Of a stretch of 64,000 bases of DNA, positions 14,430-25,028 are shown one piece after another. The stretch is from Anthoceros angustus (Eukaryota; Streptophyta; Anthocerotopsida; Anthocerotales; Anthocerotaceae). The notes beneath the pieces were generated by a model, which worked only from the letters and a program-made list of their open reading frames with translations, was not told where the DNA came from and did not search any database. Position 1 is the stretch's first letter, and every line of letters starts with the position of its first letter. The stretch lies in the NCBI GenBank assembly GCA_010909165.1, contig VJWM01000007.1:372001-436000 (forward strand), written 5' to 3'. The translations under genes and the position numbers were made by a program.

Positions 14430-15070
14430 AGGTTTTACAACAGCAGAGATAACTTACTAAGAGACCCCGGATAACCTTACAATAGTGGCCCATTAACTGA
14501 CCAAGAGGCCTCGGAGAACCTTATAACAGCGGCGCATTGCGGGCAGAGATCACATATTAGGCAGCCCTCTAAGGGCCTTACAACTACAACTTTGCCCGCA
14601 TATTTTATGTATATACGAGTTCCCTGAGGGCCTTACAACATCAGCCCTGAATTAGGACGAAGGGCTTTGACAACATAGATCTTATTTCAATCAGCGTTGC
14701 AAGGCCACATGCGGAGATCTTGTATCGGCAGCCTTAAAAGACTTAGACAACAGAGATCTTGTGTGAGGCGGCCTCAAAGGACTTTGACAACGAAGGTCCT
14801 GTATCAAGCGGCCCCAAAGGACGAAGCGCTTCGACAATAGAGATCTTAAGTCACGCAACCTTGAAAAACGAAGAGCTTCTATAACAAAGATCTTATATTA
14901 GACGGGGCTTCGACAACAAAGATCTTATATGAGGTGGCCTTAAGAGGTGAAGGGCTTTGACTATAGAGATCTTATATCAGGTGGCCTTAAAGGATGAAGG
15001 TAGAGTAGACACCTTATGGAGATCTTATAACGGAGATTTTTCATACTCATGTGGAGATCTTATCTTGAGC
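14430..15070. repeat. Degenerate interspersed/tandem repeat block
   Basis: About ten diverged copies of a unit of roughly 45-65 bases follow one another. Each holds the words AGATCTTATAT (or close variants), a GGCCTTAAAGGA-type segment, GAAGGGCTT and TTTGACAACA. Copies differ by substitutions and small indels, so the period drifts. There is no open frame. It looks like an old minisatellite or the repeated part of a transposon. Confidence 0.6.
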
Positions 15071-16202
15071 AGTTTGTGTGAGTGGGGGTGCAGTACGTGA
15101 GCTGAGATAAGAACTCCACAATTAAGCAGCCTGTAAGCATATCACTATCGGGATGGATGCCATCATTTACGTTCTAAATGGGCAAACGTGTATTCTTGGG
15201 TATCGTCCCACTTTGTGGGCGAGATGTGTGTTCTCAGATACCGTCCTGCACCGGTATCCTCTATGTGAGTTGTTCCATGCGAGATCACCCGTTGAAATAC
15301 AAATACAAGAGAGATTTTACATCGGGCAATAAAGTGGCTATTTAGCTAGTTGCCAAGTTTAGTTGTTGTCCAAGTTACTCACCACATGGTTCATAGATAG
15401 CCCTTTCGGAAAGTTATCCAAGGTCCTTGAAGTTATCCGAAAGCAATTTACCACAAGATTTAGTGATTAGAAGGGACCCCTAACTACCTATAAGCTCCTC
15501 TAACAAGCAGGCTTTATTAAAAGAGAAGTGATAAGTTCATTAACAGATACAAAAAGGAAAGCACACCATAAACTTCAAAAAGATATGGAATAAGTTTGGA
15601 TAATATAACCTTATCAACACATATTAAAGGATGAAATAACTTCATCAACAAATATTGAATGAAATATACAAAAAATTTCAGAAAACTATAGAACCAAGTT
15701 CTGAAAATTTTAACATCATTATTATTCTTAAAAAAATTAAATTAAGGAAATAGAGTAGAAATTATTAATAGATGAGATGGGAAATCCCATCTACCCCTGA
15801 AGTCCGAGGAACACCCTAAAAAGGGCTAATGGTAAAAGGGAAAGTCCTAGTCCTCTCGAATGCCTTTCCCGTGACTACCTACTGCACCAATGATATCGTG
15901 ATCATGGATGATGAAGGGCCTACCTAGCAGTCTTTGAAGAAGCCGCTAGTCCACGTAATGCGTGGCGTCTTATAAGCAGTAGCGGTCAGAGCTATCAAAA
16001 CCCGCTGGCGAAAGAAAGCCACCATAGAGGAAAGGGGGAGGCCAAATGAAGTGAATGATAAGTTTACAAACTAACAAATTAAATGAAACAATGTACTCAT
16101 CTAATATAAGTAATATATCTAATAGTATAACGCTTGAATTATACAAAACAAAAATTTTTTAAAGCCTCTCTGGGTGATTTTGCATAATAGTGTATACCAA
16201 AC
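15071..16202. other. Gene-free AT-rich stretch
   Basis: No exon-like frame is seen on either strand. Around 15780-16030 there is a GC-richer patch that begins and ends abruptly within AT-rich DNA, which would suit an inserted element. No terminal repeats or coding remnant could be recognised. Confidence 0.3.
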
Positions 16203-16238
16203 ACCGATCTAAGCTCAACATCCTAAGCTTAGATCGGT
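16203..16238. repeat. Perfect 13-bp inverted repeat (hairpin)
   Basis: The left arm ACCGATCTAAGCT (16203-16215) and right arm AGCTTAGATCGGT (16226-16238) are exact reverse complements around a 10-base loop. It lies in gene-free, probably transposon-derived DNA. It could be a small foldback element or the end of an inserted sequence. No terminator role is implied, because no gene ends nearby. Confidence 0.75.
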
Positions 16239-16362
16239 ACTTAGATGGGGTGCCTAAAGGGAGTGGATGCCCTTGGTGCAAGTAGCTTAGGCACACCATG
16301 GTACAAGTTGTTAAGTACCAAGTCCCATGACGGAAATCCGTCCTTATTGGACTTAAATAAAA

Positions 16363-16387
16363 TTCTTCTTCTTCTTCTTCTTCTTCT
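16363..16387. repeat. TTC trinucleotide microsatellite
   Basis: An uninterrupted TTC run of eight units plus one base lies in gene-free DNA, followed directly by TAGGTGATAC. Such runs are often found at the 3' end of inserted retroelements, but no element body was recognised. Confidence 0.85.
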
Positions 16388-17698
16388 AGGTGATACTATA
16401 TGGAACATGAGGGAACCCCATCCCAACAGTTATCCCCCTTGGGCTGCATAACTAGTTCCGATAAAATCTTGTATAGTACGTCCAGGCTCTCTTGGGTGCA
16501 CTAAGGAGGTGACAATAGATGCTTGCTCCCTTAGAGCAAATGTGGAGCTATTAGCATTTACAGTGTTGTGGAAAGTGACTATTGATGTGATTTTTACCCG
16601 TTTCACCAAAAGTGTAATCAAGTCGGCTGCCGTGAATGTTGCTTCACATGGTAGTCTCTAACATCTGTTTCTCAAATGATGATCTACTCCAAATAAAACC
16701 TGACTTTTCTCTTACCAGGGCCTGCACTTTGTGAGTTGTCTAGTCTCTGTTTGAAGATGTTTGAGTGTTGCCCCTTGGATTTTTCCTTCTTGGACACTTT
16801 GTGTACGTGCTGCATATTGGCAGTCCATGCAAGTCATCGTGGCTAAGTGATCATGTGACAAAGAGGTTACTGGTGAACAACATTACCTACTTAAGTACTT
16901 GTACCATACAAGGAGAGGAAGTGTTTTTCAGAACTTGCTTTGTGTTTTCAATTGTGGGCTTTGTCTTGGTGAAATACAGCTGAACATCTTGCTCGTAAGG
17001 TTTAACCTTAACACCGTGGTTGATACGGCCCTTGACTTGCATAGTGCTGACCCTTCGGCATGCAGCCATTCCTACAATATGCTTTGGCGTGTAGAATGCA
17101 CTCAGGTTTAGTGAGTCTCTCGCAATCTTCACGGATAGCTTTTGGCAGATAGCCTAATCAGTGTATTCGAGCTCTCTGTATTCATACATGTCTTTGTATT
17201 CATACATGAATTACATGTACGGGTAGTCTGCATGAAGATACCAGATACGTCCCGTGACGGCAAGAATCCTACCGGGTGGGCTGTTTCCTTGAAAAAAAAA
17301 AATCTTATATTTTTCTTAGATGAGGTGTTTTCAATTCCGTGGATACGCCCTAACATAAAATCCCTTGAGATAGATGATTTAGAGCATGAAAGCTCAGACA
17401 AGGGATAGATGATTTAGAGTACGAAAGCTCGGAGTGTGAGAGGATGAGATTTGAAACGCTGGGATAGAGAGCATAAGAGCTCCCCACTTGATGAGATTTT
17501 CATAGGAAACCTATGTGATAAATTGTTGTCTTTGAATTAGATTAATTTTGAATCAAGTGCCATCCTTATTTGCTTAAGGCTGCAAAGCCTGTACATCAAT
17601 CCCTGATGGATAGATGATCTCTGCTGAATAGATGACATACAACTGCATTCAAGTGATCAAAGTGGTTTGAGTGAATATAGAGGATAGGCATTCCTCAC
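16388..17698. other. Gene-free stretch
   Basis: Only short frames without family resemblance occur on both strands. A near-duplicate phrase, GATAGATGATTTAGAG followed by CATGAAAGCTC or TACGAAAGCTC, occurs at about 17370 and 17405. Nothing else could be supported. Confidence 0.3.
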
Positions 17699-18015
17699 GC
17701 GCAAGAGAATGTCGCATGAGCAAGAGAGCGCAAGAGAATGTCGCATGAGCAAGAGAGCGCAAGAGAATGTCGCATGAGCAAGAGAGCGCAAGAGAATGTC
17801 GCATGAGCAAGAGAGCGCAAGAGAATGTCGCATGAGCAAGAGAGCGCAAGAGAATGTCGCATGAGCAAGAGAGCGCAAGAAAATGTCGCATGAGCAAGAG
17901 GAAGCCATTCCTCACGTGCAAGAGAATGGAATTCATATGCGCAAGAGAATGTCGCATGAGCAAGAGGATGCCATTCCTCAAGTGCAAGAGAATGGAATTC
18001 ATATGCAAGAGGATA
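17699..18015. repeat. 29-bp minisatellite, seven copies, with a larger nested duplication
   Basis: The unit GCGCAAGAGAATGTCGCATG + AGCAAGAGA begins at 17699, 17728, 17757, 17786, 17815, 17844 and 17873. The first six are virtually identical; the seventh has single-base changes. To the right a longer unit, including CCATTCCTCA and AGAGAATGGAATTCATATGC, is repeated from about 17900 to 18010. Frames run open through the array only because 29-bp copies rarely create stops. It lies just past the 3' end of the ISE2-like gene. Confidence 0.9.
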
Positions 18016-18104
18016 CGATGGGAATGAATAAGGGGGATGATGAATTGGATAACATAACCAATGATTGATAATGAGCATGAGACGCATAGCTTTCTATGAT
18101 AGCA

Positions 18105-21100
18105 TCATCCTATGAGCTCACTAATGGGTGGACGATCCATGACTACTGCAGCCAACCTCGCGGTCTTGGCCAACTGTGGGCTGATATTTGGGAGTTGAGG
18201 AATCTGCATCACCACGACAGCATCCGGTGTCGGTCAAGAAGTGGCGTAGCAAATGCAACAAGGTTTCAAGCTCATGCGACTACTAAAGAACAACTGAAGG
18301 CTGACGAGTTTCGGACATGGAATGGGACTCATGGTGCTCGAAACACATGCAGGCACCACCATTGCAGACCTGAGATAGAAGATCGATTGATCTGCGTAGC
18401 AATCTAGCAATGTCGCCTTCATCCATCCCGCAATCTGCTATCAGCTCCTTCCATGTGACCCCTACTGCCCAGGCCTCCACCATGCCTGCGAACTGTGTGT
18501 TTAGTTCACACCTTATCTGAGAAATTCAAGCCGACCAATTAGGAAGAAGTAGCAAATAACCGAACTCTTGTGCTGGGAAATGACGAAACCCCAAATGCAG
18601 GTGACTGCAGAGCTTTGCGGCATGCTACCTGCACGTTCTGTTTTTCTTGGAGTCGTTCAAGCCAGCCGCGAGTCATTTCCATTTCCTCTACGCACTGTGC
18701 AACATTCGTAGAGACTTGGTATATGACACTGCGTTGTAAAGAACTCCACAGCACCAGGTCAGACCATTGTCCGAGACAGGTGTCCCGCTCCGACCAAGAC
18801 GAGTTTCTAAGTAGAATGATAGAGTCAGACAAACAGATACCTTGGTCCGTTTTCTGGGCGAGACTTGATTCCATCTGACACCAGACTTCCACAAACTGCA
18901 GCAAGTTCTTCAGGCCTCAGGCCACTCAAAGCACTGTTCCTGAAAACGAGGGCCAGCCACAGCTCGTTCTCCCCGTGGATTGATGCAGCGATTTCTCCAA
19001 GCTCAAGCAATTCATAGCTTTCAGGCTTCAGCGCTTCGGCAGCCTCAAGCACATTCACAACCTGACAGAAAGGTTTTAGATTTCAGCTTCTACGCAGACA
19101 ACTCACCTCCACCTCAAAGACCATTTGCGGTACCTGTAGAAACTCCTTCCACCCAGTTGGCTGCATCTTTTCAATACGAGTGGCAATACGTGACGCCTTG
19201 GCCTGCAATCGTGCAAGCTTCTCACTCCTAGACTTTTCAAATCGTAGAAGATGTTTCTCCTCTTTATAACCTAGGCAGTTCTTCATGATCTTCTTCAGTC
19301 TAGTGACTTCCTTTCTCTGAGTTGAGAGCGACTTTTCCAGCTGAACAAGATCATCTGGGGTCTGTAGGCAGTAGAAAGACTTAGAAGGGTCCCTCCTCGG
19401 ATGGGAAAAAACTTAAGAGGAGTACTTAAATGTCTTCACCTAAATACCAGCTCCAGTCAAATTCGATGCATGCACTAGCCAGCATTAAGGGTGCAAGCAA
19501 CCAATCGCATCAAATAGCACAACCACAAAACGGTGCTTACCGGATGTGTATCTGTGAGCTCACTAAGACGGGGGACATGTACACTCCATGCCCATGTATC
19601 CATCGAGCTTTCAGCACACCATACACTACTAAGTTTACTCCAACCTGATCTCCCAAGATTCTGCCAAGACAAAGACCTGCTTCTGAGCTTGTCCTTGAAG
19701 ATGCTTTTCAGTGGCAAGTGGGTTGAGTCACTAGGCACAAAACAAGATTTGCTGATGGTTAAAACTGATCTCCCCGTGAACATGTACCAGGAGTTGTCTG
19801 ACGCCAAAGCCACATAATAGCACTCTTGAGGACCACTACTAGATGCTTCAAGGTCATCTGCGCCATTCCTCTCAGGAGCTGATGTCTCCGTGTCACTGTT
19901 ATTGTCACCTTCCAAATCAGTTTCATGTTCTTCAGAGTCACCCAGCCCCAAATCAGCAGAAGAAACCTGAAAAGATTGACAAAGTCCCTAGATACTGTCA
20001 GAAACGCCACTTATCACCCCATTCCACATGAAGGCAAGCAGTGGATCCCTAGCCACATAATAGCAGCCAATCCCATCCAAGCAAGACCTACAGGGTTGTC
20101 CAATGTCGACAGAGGCTGAGGAACACTGCAGACATACAGTGCTGGAATCACTTGCTCATGTCCTGTCTCGGCATCTGTATACGTGATGGAAATATATGGT
20201 AAAGCATCTGATCCCACTGCATCCAGGATCGGCTGAACCATGGAAACTCTCCTGGCTTCAACTCTGGCCCGCAAATCCCTCGTGTCTCGTTTTGCTTCCT
20301 GCGCAAATTATGTGCAGTGCTTGTCAATTTGTCCTTTGAAGAATTTGAAGTACACATTGATGAAATCCCACAGGGAACATGAGAATGGAAACACATTAAC
20401 AGCAAATAATTGCTAACCTGAACACTTGCTTTGGCTTCCACATACTCTTGCCACTCATCCGCTCTTAATTTATCCTGTACAAATTGAGAAGTGTCCTGTA
20501 TTCCCTCTTCCTGTAATTTGGCAATCTCTACCTCCAGCCTACCCAATTGCTGTTTTGCTGACACCATGACTTCACTACCAATATAATTCCCAAAACTCTT
20601 TTCAACCAAAGCTCGAGCCTCCTCCAAACTTCTCCCATGCTTCACTGGCTTTGCATCGGGCACATCTTTCGGCCTTGCTCTCTACACAAAGCAACACTCT
20701 TCATCACTAGATGTAGCCAGAGGAACCTAAAATGGGCATAAAGAAAGCTTAAAGATGAGAAAGGTTTCAAACTGCCTTCAGGACCAACGCACCCCCAACA
20801 GATTAAGAGCCATGCCATAGGTTGCAGTGAACTGCGACACTAACGGGTCTGGCCCGGCAAAAAGAAGCTTGCAGCACTCCTCGGCTCCCTCAAATGGAGT
20901 CTGGATCACCACCACATGCCCCTGATTGTCAATGCCCCTTCGACCTGCACGACCCGCCATCTGAAGCATGGCGTTGGAGCTCAAGAGCATCTGACCATCA
21001 TCTCCGCGCTTGCTCAAAGACGACAAGACTGTTGTCCTGGCAGGCATATTGATGCCTGCTGCTAGTGTCTCCGTAGCAAAAATCAATTTTATCAAACCAT

Positions 21101-23431
21101 CCTGAAACAAGTCTTCAATAAATGCCTTCCAAGCCGGCAAACAACCGGCGTGATGAGCAGCAACACCGCATAGAAGGCTTTTCACAGCTGATTCTCTGAC
21201 AGCTTCTGGGTGTTGCTCCCGAAATCTTGACAAAGCCAGTTCTACCTTGCCAACCTGTTCATCTGACAGTAGATGGGCATCTTGTATGTATTTCGTGGCA
21301 GCGTCACATCCCCGTCGGCTGAATATGAACCAGATAGCAGGTAGCATATCTCTGTCCTTTAATTGAAAAACAGTGTCGATTATCCGAGGAACCTGACAAA
21401 ACCATAGAATTTAGCATGGGAGAGGTGGGAGACTCTTGAAGCAGCACATGGAAAAGAAAAGAGAAAGAGTTCACCTACAGACCTGTCGCCGGCGAAGAAA
21501 TTGAAGCTCCTCTTCAGAAACCATTTCCTCTGCGACTGACCATTCTTCTCCTTTCCGGAGGCCGAGACGCTTCTGACTACCTCTGCTCCTATCGGAAGAA
21601 CCGCGCTTTCTTCTTGATCTCTCATCCACCCACTCTTCGAAGTCTGTATCCTTCTGCTGAGTCATAAGCAATCGCCTGCAGATGCATTTAGAGTGGTGAA
21701 AAAAGAAACCTCTTTCCACCATGATGCAATAACTGTCAACGAGCAACGAAAATGAGACCACACCTGTTCATGGCAGTAGCCTGCTCATTCAGAAGAGGAA
21801 GAAATGCGCCACGGGCTGAAAAGTGCCACATCAGTGGGACAGGCCTTCTCGAAGATGTAACCAATTCTGTGGGGCCATGAACCTGCACTACAATCCTTAT
21901 CCGATTGCAGCAATCCAGAAGGGAAGAAGACATTGACAAGAGATCACGCTTGCAAGCCATGATCTCTTGTCAAGTCCATGGTGTAGCATTGGAAGGCCCA
22001 CCAAACTGAGGGTGTACCTGAGCAATCCATCCAGCTAGCTCCTCAGGGTTGGCAACAGTTGCCGACAAGCAGATGAGACTGATATCTTTAGGGCAGTAGA
22101 TGACCTGCAGCATCAAGTTTGCTGGAAAATCAGTTCTCGAAGGCCAGCTGATCAGTTCTCCCCTCTTTCAGGGAACCAAGGCTCGGTGAAAGGGCAGACA
22201 CTGAAGTCAGGGCACGCAGGCCAGAAGGGTCAGACAAGAGGAGCAGCCATTGTCGGGCAGCAGAACTGTAATGTGGTTAGTGATAGACTTGGGGGGATTG
22301 ATCTAAGGGCAGCTAGTAGCAAGCATAAACGAGTCAACATGGTGAGCAGGTGGTCCAGTGAAGGATCGACGACATGGACAACAACAGGCTGGATACCGTA
22401 CCGTCTCCTCCCACACAGTGCCCCTGGAGATGTCACTGAGATAGTGGACCTCGTCCAGCACAATCGCATCAACCTGAGCCAGCAGGCTCCCTTCCTCCAG
22501 GAACCGCTCCCTGAAGGGAGGAAGTGTTGCATCAAATCAGTGGATGCAGCTACAAACTGGACGTCAGCTGGGGTAGAGGCAGGAGATGCCAAGGCAGGAG
22601 AAGAGACGTGACCTCTGGTACAACATGTTTCTCAGAATTTCGGTGGTCATAACCAGGATCGGAGCGTGTCTATTGACAGCAGCGTCTCCGGTCAGAAGCC
22701 CCACATTCGACTCTCCGAACAACTCTCTGAGCAAATGGTGAGCAGCGGCGGTGAGCAGTGCAAACAGACATGAGAAAAGAGGGAGCAGCGGCAGCCTCGA
22801 GAGCCGACCTGAATTCCCGCAGCTTCTGATTCGACAGCGCCTTGAGAGGCGTGGTGTAGAAGAGCTTCCTGCCCCTGAGCAGCGTCGCCGCTGCTGCAGC
22901 TTCCGCCACCAGCGTCTTGCCGCTGCTGGTGGGGGCGCACACCACCAGCGACAGTCCTCTGAGAAACGCATCGATAGCCAGCCTCTGCACAAGAGCAACA
23001 ACGTGAGCAGCGTTGAATGTGCAACCAACACCAGAATGTGCGACAGGGCGATGGACGAGGACCTGGAATTTGTCGATGGGGAATTCGTAGAGCTGGACCA
23101 CGTCCGCGGTGCTCAGGTCCTGGGATTCCCGGGCCTCGAGCTTGGCGCGCAGGGCGTGGAATCTGGCTTCCTTCCCCGCCGGCTCCTGGGGGTCTGGGGG
23201 GCTGGCGGCTCCATCCCGGGGGGAAGCGCGCCCGGCTGGGCTCTCCTGGTGCGTGGGCAGCGCAAGCAGAGGAGAGTGCGCGGCTGCGGACCCCGGGCCC
23301 GGGCCCGGGCCCGAGCCGGTGCAGGCACACCACAGGAAGGTGCGCGTGAGGGCCAAGGGAGGGGCTTGCCAAATGCTGGTGCCAGGAGACGGACGGGCCG
23401 CGCTTGCTCCCGCCACGGCCAGCAACGCCAT
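18105..23431 (-). CDS. ISE2: ISE2-like DExH-box RNA helicase, predicted plastid
   Basis: This is an ATP-dependent RNA helicase of the Ski2-like group; plant ISE2 (DExH15) acts in chloroplast RNA processing and affects plasmodesmata. The ATG at 23431 starts an alanine/serine/proline-rich, transit-peptide-like leader. Motif I APTSSGKTLVAE lies near 22940-22905, followed by YTTPLKALSNQK. GLLTGDAAVN and APILVMTTEIL come near 22690-22630. Motif II DEVH is near 22465, motif III LSATVANPEE near 22080-22050. The C-terminal helicase lobe (21347-20778) has FIFSRRGCDAA, AHHAGCLPAWK, FATETLAAGINMPARTTV and QMAGRAGRRGID. The long C-terminal part ends with an exon coding IPQLPNISPQLAKTARLAAV and then VMDRPPISELIG, stop at 18105-18107. 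All helicase motifs are present. It lies 273 bp downstream of nCBP on the same strand. Confidence 0.93.
22985..23062 (-). other. Stop-free 78-nt intron inside the ISE2-like gene
   Basis: Between codons for FPIDKFQ and RLAIDAFLRG lies a GT...AG segment of 78 nt. It is a multiple of three and has no stop, so retention would add 26 residues without a frameshift. The join without it matches the conserved helicase Q-motif region, so it is called an intron. Confidence 0.75.
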
Positions 23432-23704
23432 CGCCACCCACTACCCACCTCCCTTCCTTGCCTGGAAGTTTGAATCAACCTGAATTCTGTGCTGCGCAAT
23501 ATGGAGCAAGGCAGCACAGCTTGCAATCTTCGTGAATATCTGAGACACAACATTGGTTCTTAATCACAGAAGATGAACTTTACATCAGCGGAATCCCCGC
23601 GTTGTTTGCCAACCATCTAATGGACTAGAGAATCCGCTACCCTGCCTGCCTGCCTGCACCCACAAAGGCTAGCTACTTCACGCTCGTCCTCTGCACCTAG
23701 GTGT

Positions 23705-24920
23705 CTAGCCTCTCAACCACGTATTACGGAAGGACGACATGTCTTTGAGAGATGCATCGTGAGGCTTATACTCCATGAGATAGCTGAGAGGAAGGTGCAA
23801 GTGGCGTTTGATGGAGTCCCTCAATAGCATCACTGCCTGCACGCATCCATGCACACAGATGGGTGGGTCACTGCTTGCACCTTACACAAGCCCGGCTCGC
23901 GGACTGTCTGCTGCAGCAGCTGCCCTTACCTGATTGTCTGCAGAATTTCGATTCCAGATGCTCAGGATGTCTTCGCCAAATCGGATGCTCAGCACAGCAC
24001 CGCAGACTGTGTCACTTGGCTCTAGTTGATCACCCACCATTGCCAGGACCTGGATGTCCGGACAGATACCACATAAGATCACTACTCCACCCTGGTGACA
24101 CGGTGACAGAAAGTGACACCACACAGAAACGGAGACTTCATTACCAAGTCTTCCCAGTATCTCCCCGACACCACCTTCTTAAACCTGATGATCCACTTGC
24201 CCCCATTACGGTTAGCTGCATCCTGTCAACACACACATCGTAGAATCCATCACTGGATTCAACAGGCTCCATGGCTCAAAGCAAAGCATAGCAAAGCACA
24301 TCAGGTACCTCCCACAGAGGGCGGATTCCCTCCTTGAACACATGCAGATCTGTGGGAACCGGCAAGTTCACAGCCCTGGTAAGATGGCAATAGCAACCCC
24401 AGTACCCTTCAACCTGACAACCACACCACCACATGGACTCAGTGCAACATGTCAGCATCTTCCATCCCAGGTGGGAGCCAACAACAGGCTTGCTGCAGAC
24501 AGCGAGGGCCACCAACCGTACTGAATTCCGCAATCTTCTTCATGCTGTCCTCGTACGTGGTAATGTTTCGCACACCGGGCGTTCGTCGGGTGTACCAGCA
24601 CACAAAGCGGTGCTGCTCCAGACATGAACAGAAATGCAAGTCCAGGTTCAGTTCAGGTTCCGACAATCAGCAACCTTGTCCCAGCGAAAACAGTGGCGAG
24701 CTACCTGCAGAGGGTGCAACCCAGCTCGGAATTCCCTGCTCTGCCGCTCCCGCTCGTCCACCGGCTTGTGCCCATCATTGCCTCCCTGCTCCCCGGTAAG
24801 CGAGAGGAGCGGAGCGGGGTCAGGAGGGCGGGGACCGCCTGACTTTTGATCAACTACATCGGCAGCTGTATTCTGCTGCTGGGCTTCCCGCTCCCGATCC
24901 TGCTCACGCTCGGCTTCCAT
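23705..24920 (-). CDS. nCBP: Novel cap-binding protein nCBP (4EHP/eIF4E class II)
   Basis: It binds the 5' cap of mRNA and belongs to the eIF4E family, 4EHP branch. The ATG at 24920 opens a charged, glutamine-rich leader ending in the conserved HPLQ. Later exons give HRFVCWYTRRTPGVR (about 24615), YEDSMKKIAEFSTV, then GYWGCYCHLTRAVNLPVPTD and KEGIRPLWE (24410-24310). Next come DAANRNGGKWIIRFKKVVSG and RYWEDL (about 24225-24150), LAMVGDQLEPSDTVCGAVLS and WNRNSADNQ (24050-23932). The last exon holds RDSIKRHLHLPLSYLMEYKP and FRNTWLRG, stop at 23705-23707. The cap-stacking tryptophans and the class-specific WYTRR and C-terminal tail are present. All joins are GT-AG and in phase. One difference is the cysteine in FVCWYTRR. 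It is head-to-head with the kelch gene, 108 bp apart. Confidence 0.95.
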
Positions 24921-25028
24921 GTGTAGCTAGCGAACTCAACAGCAAGCCGGGGCGCTGTTATATAGGTTTGCTCCGTCTCGTGTGGGGCTGGAGTCTCTGT
25001 ATGCGAGCTCCACCCGTACCAGGCCACC
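24921..25028. promoter_or_regulatory. 108-bp bidirectional promoter/5' leader region (nCBP / kelch gene)
   Basis: The two ATGs point away from each other across only 108 bp. A TATA-like GTTATATAGG lies at 24958-24967, about equally usable on either strand. The kelch ATG sits in a good initiation context (GCCACCATGC). Both transcripts must begin within this interval or overlap at their 5' ends. Confidence 0.6.

Noticed and set aside
17699-17901. CRISPR-like regular 29-bp repeats
   Set aside because: The copies abut without spacers, and the window is eukaryotic. It is a minisatellite.
22692-23441. Other long frames overlapping the ISE2 first exons, on both strands
   Set aside because: They are alternative readings of GC-rich transit-peptide and helicase coding sequence, with no motif of their own.
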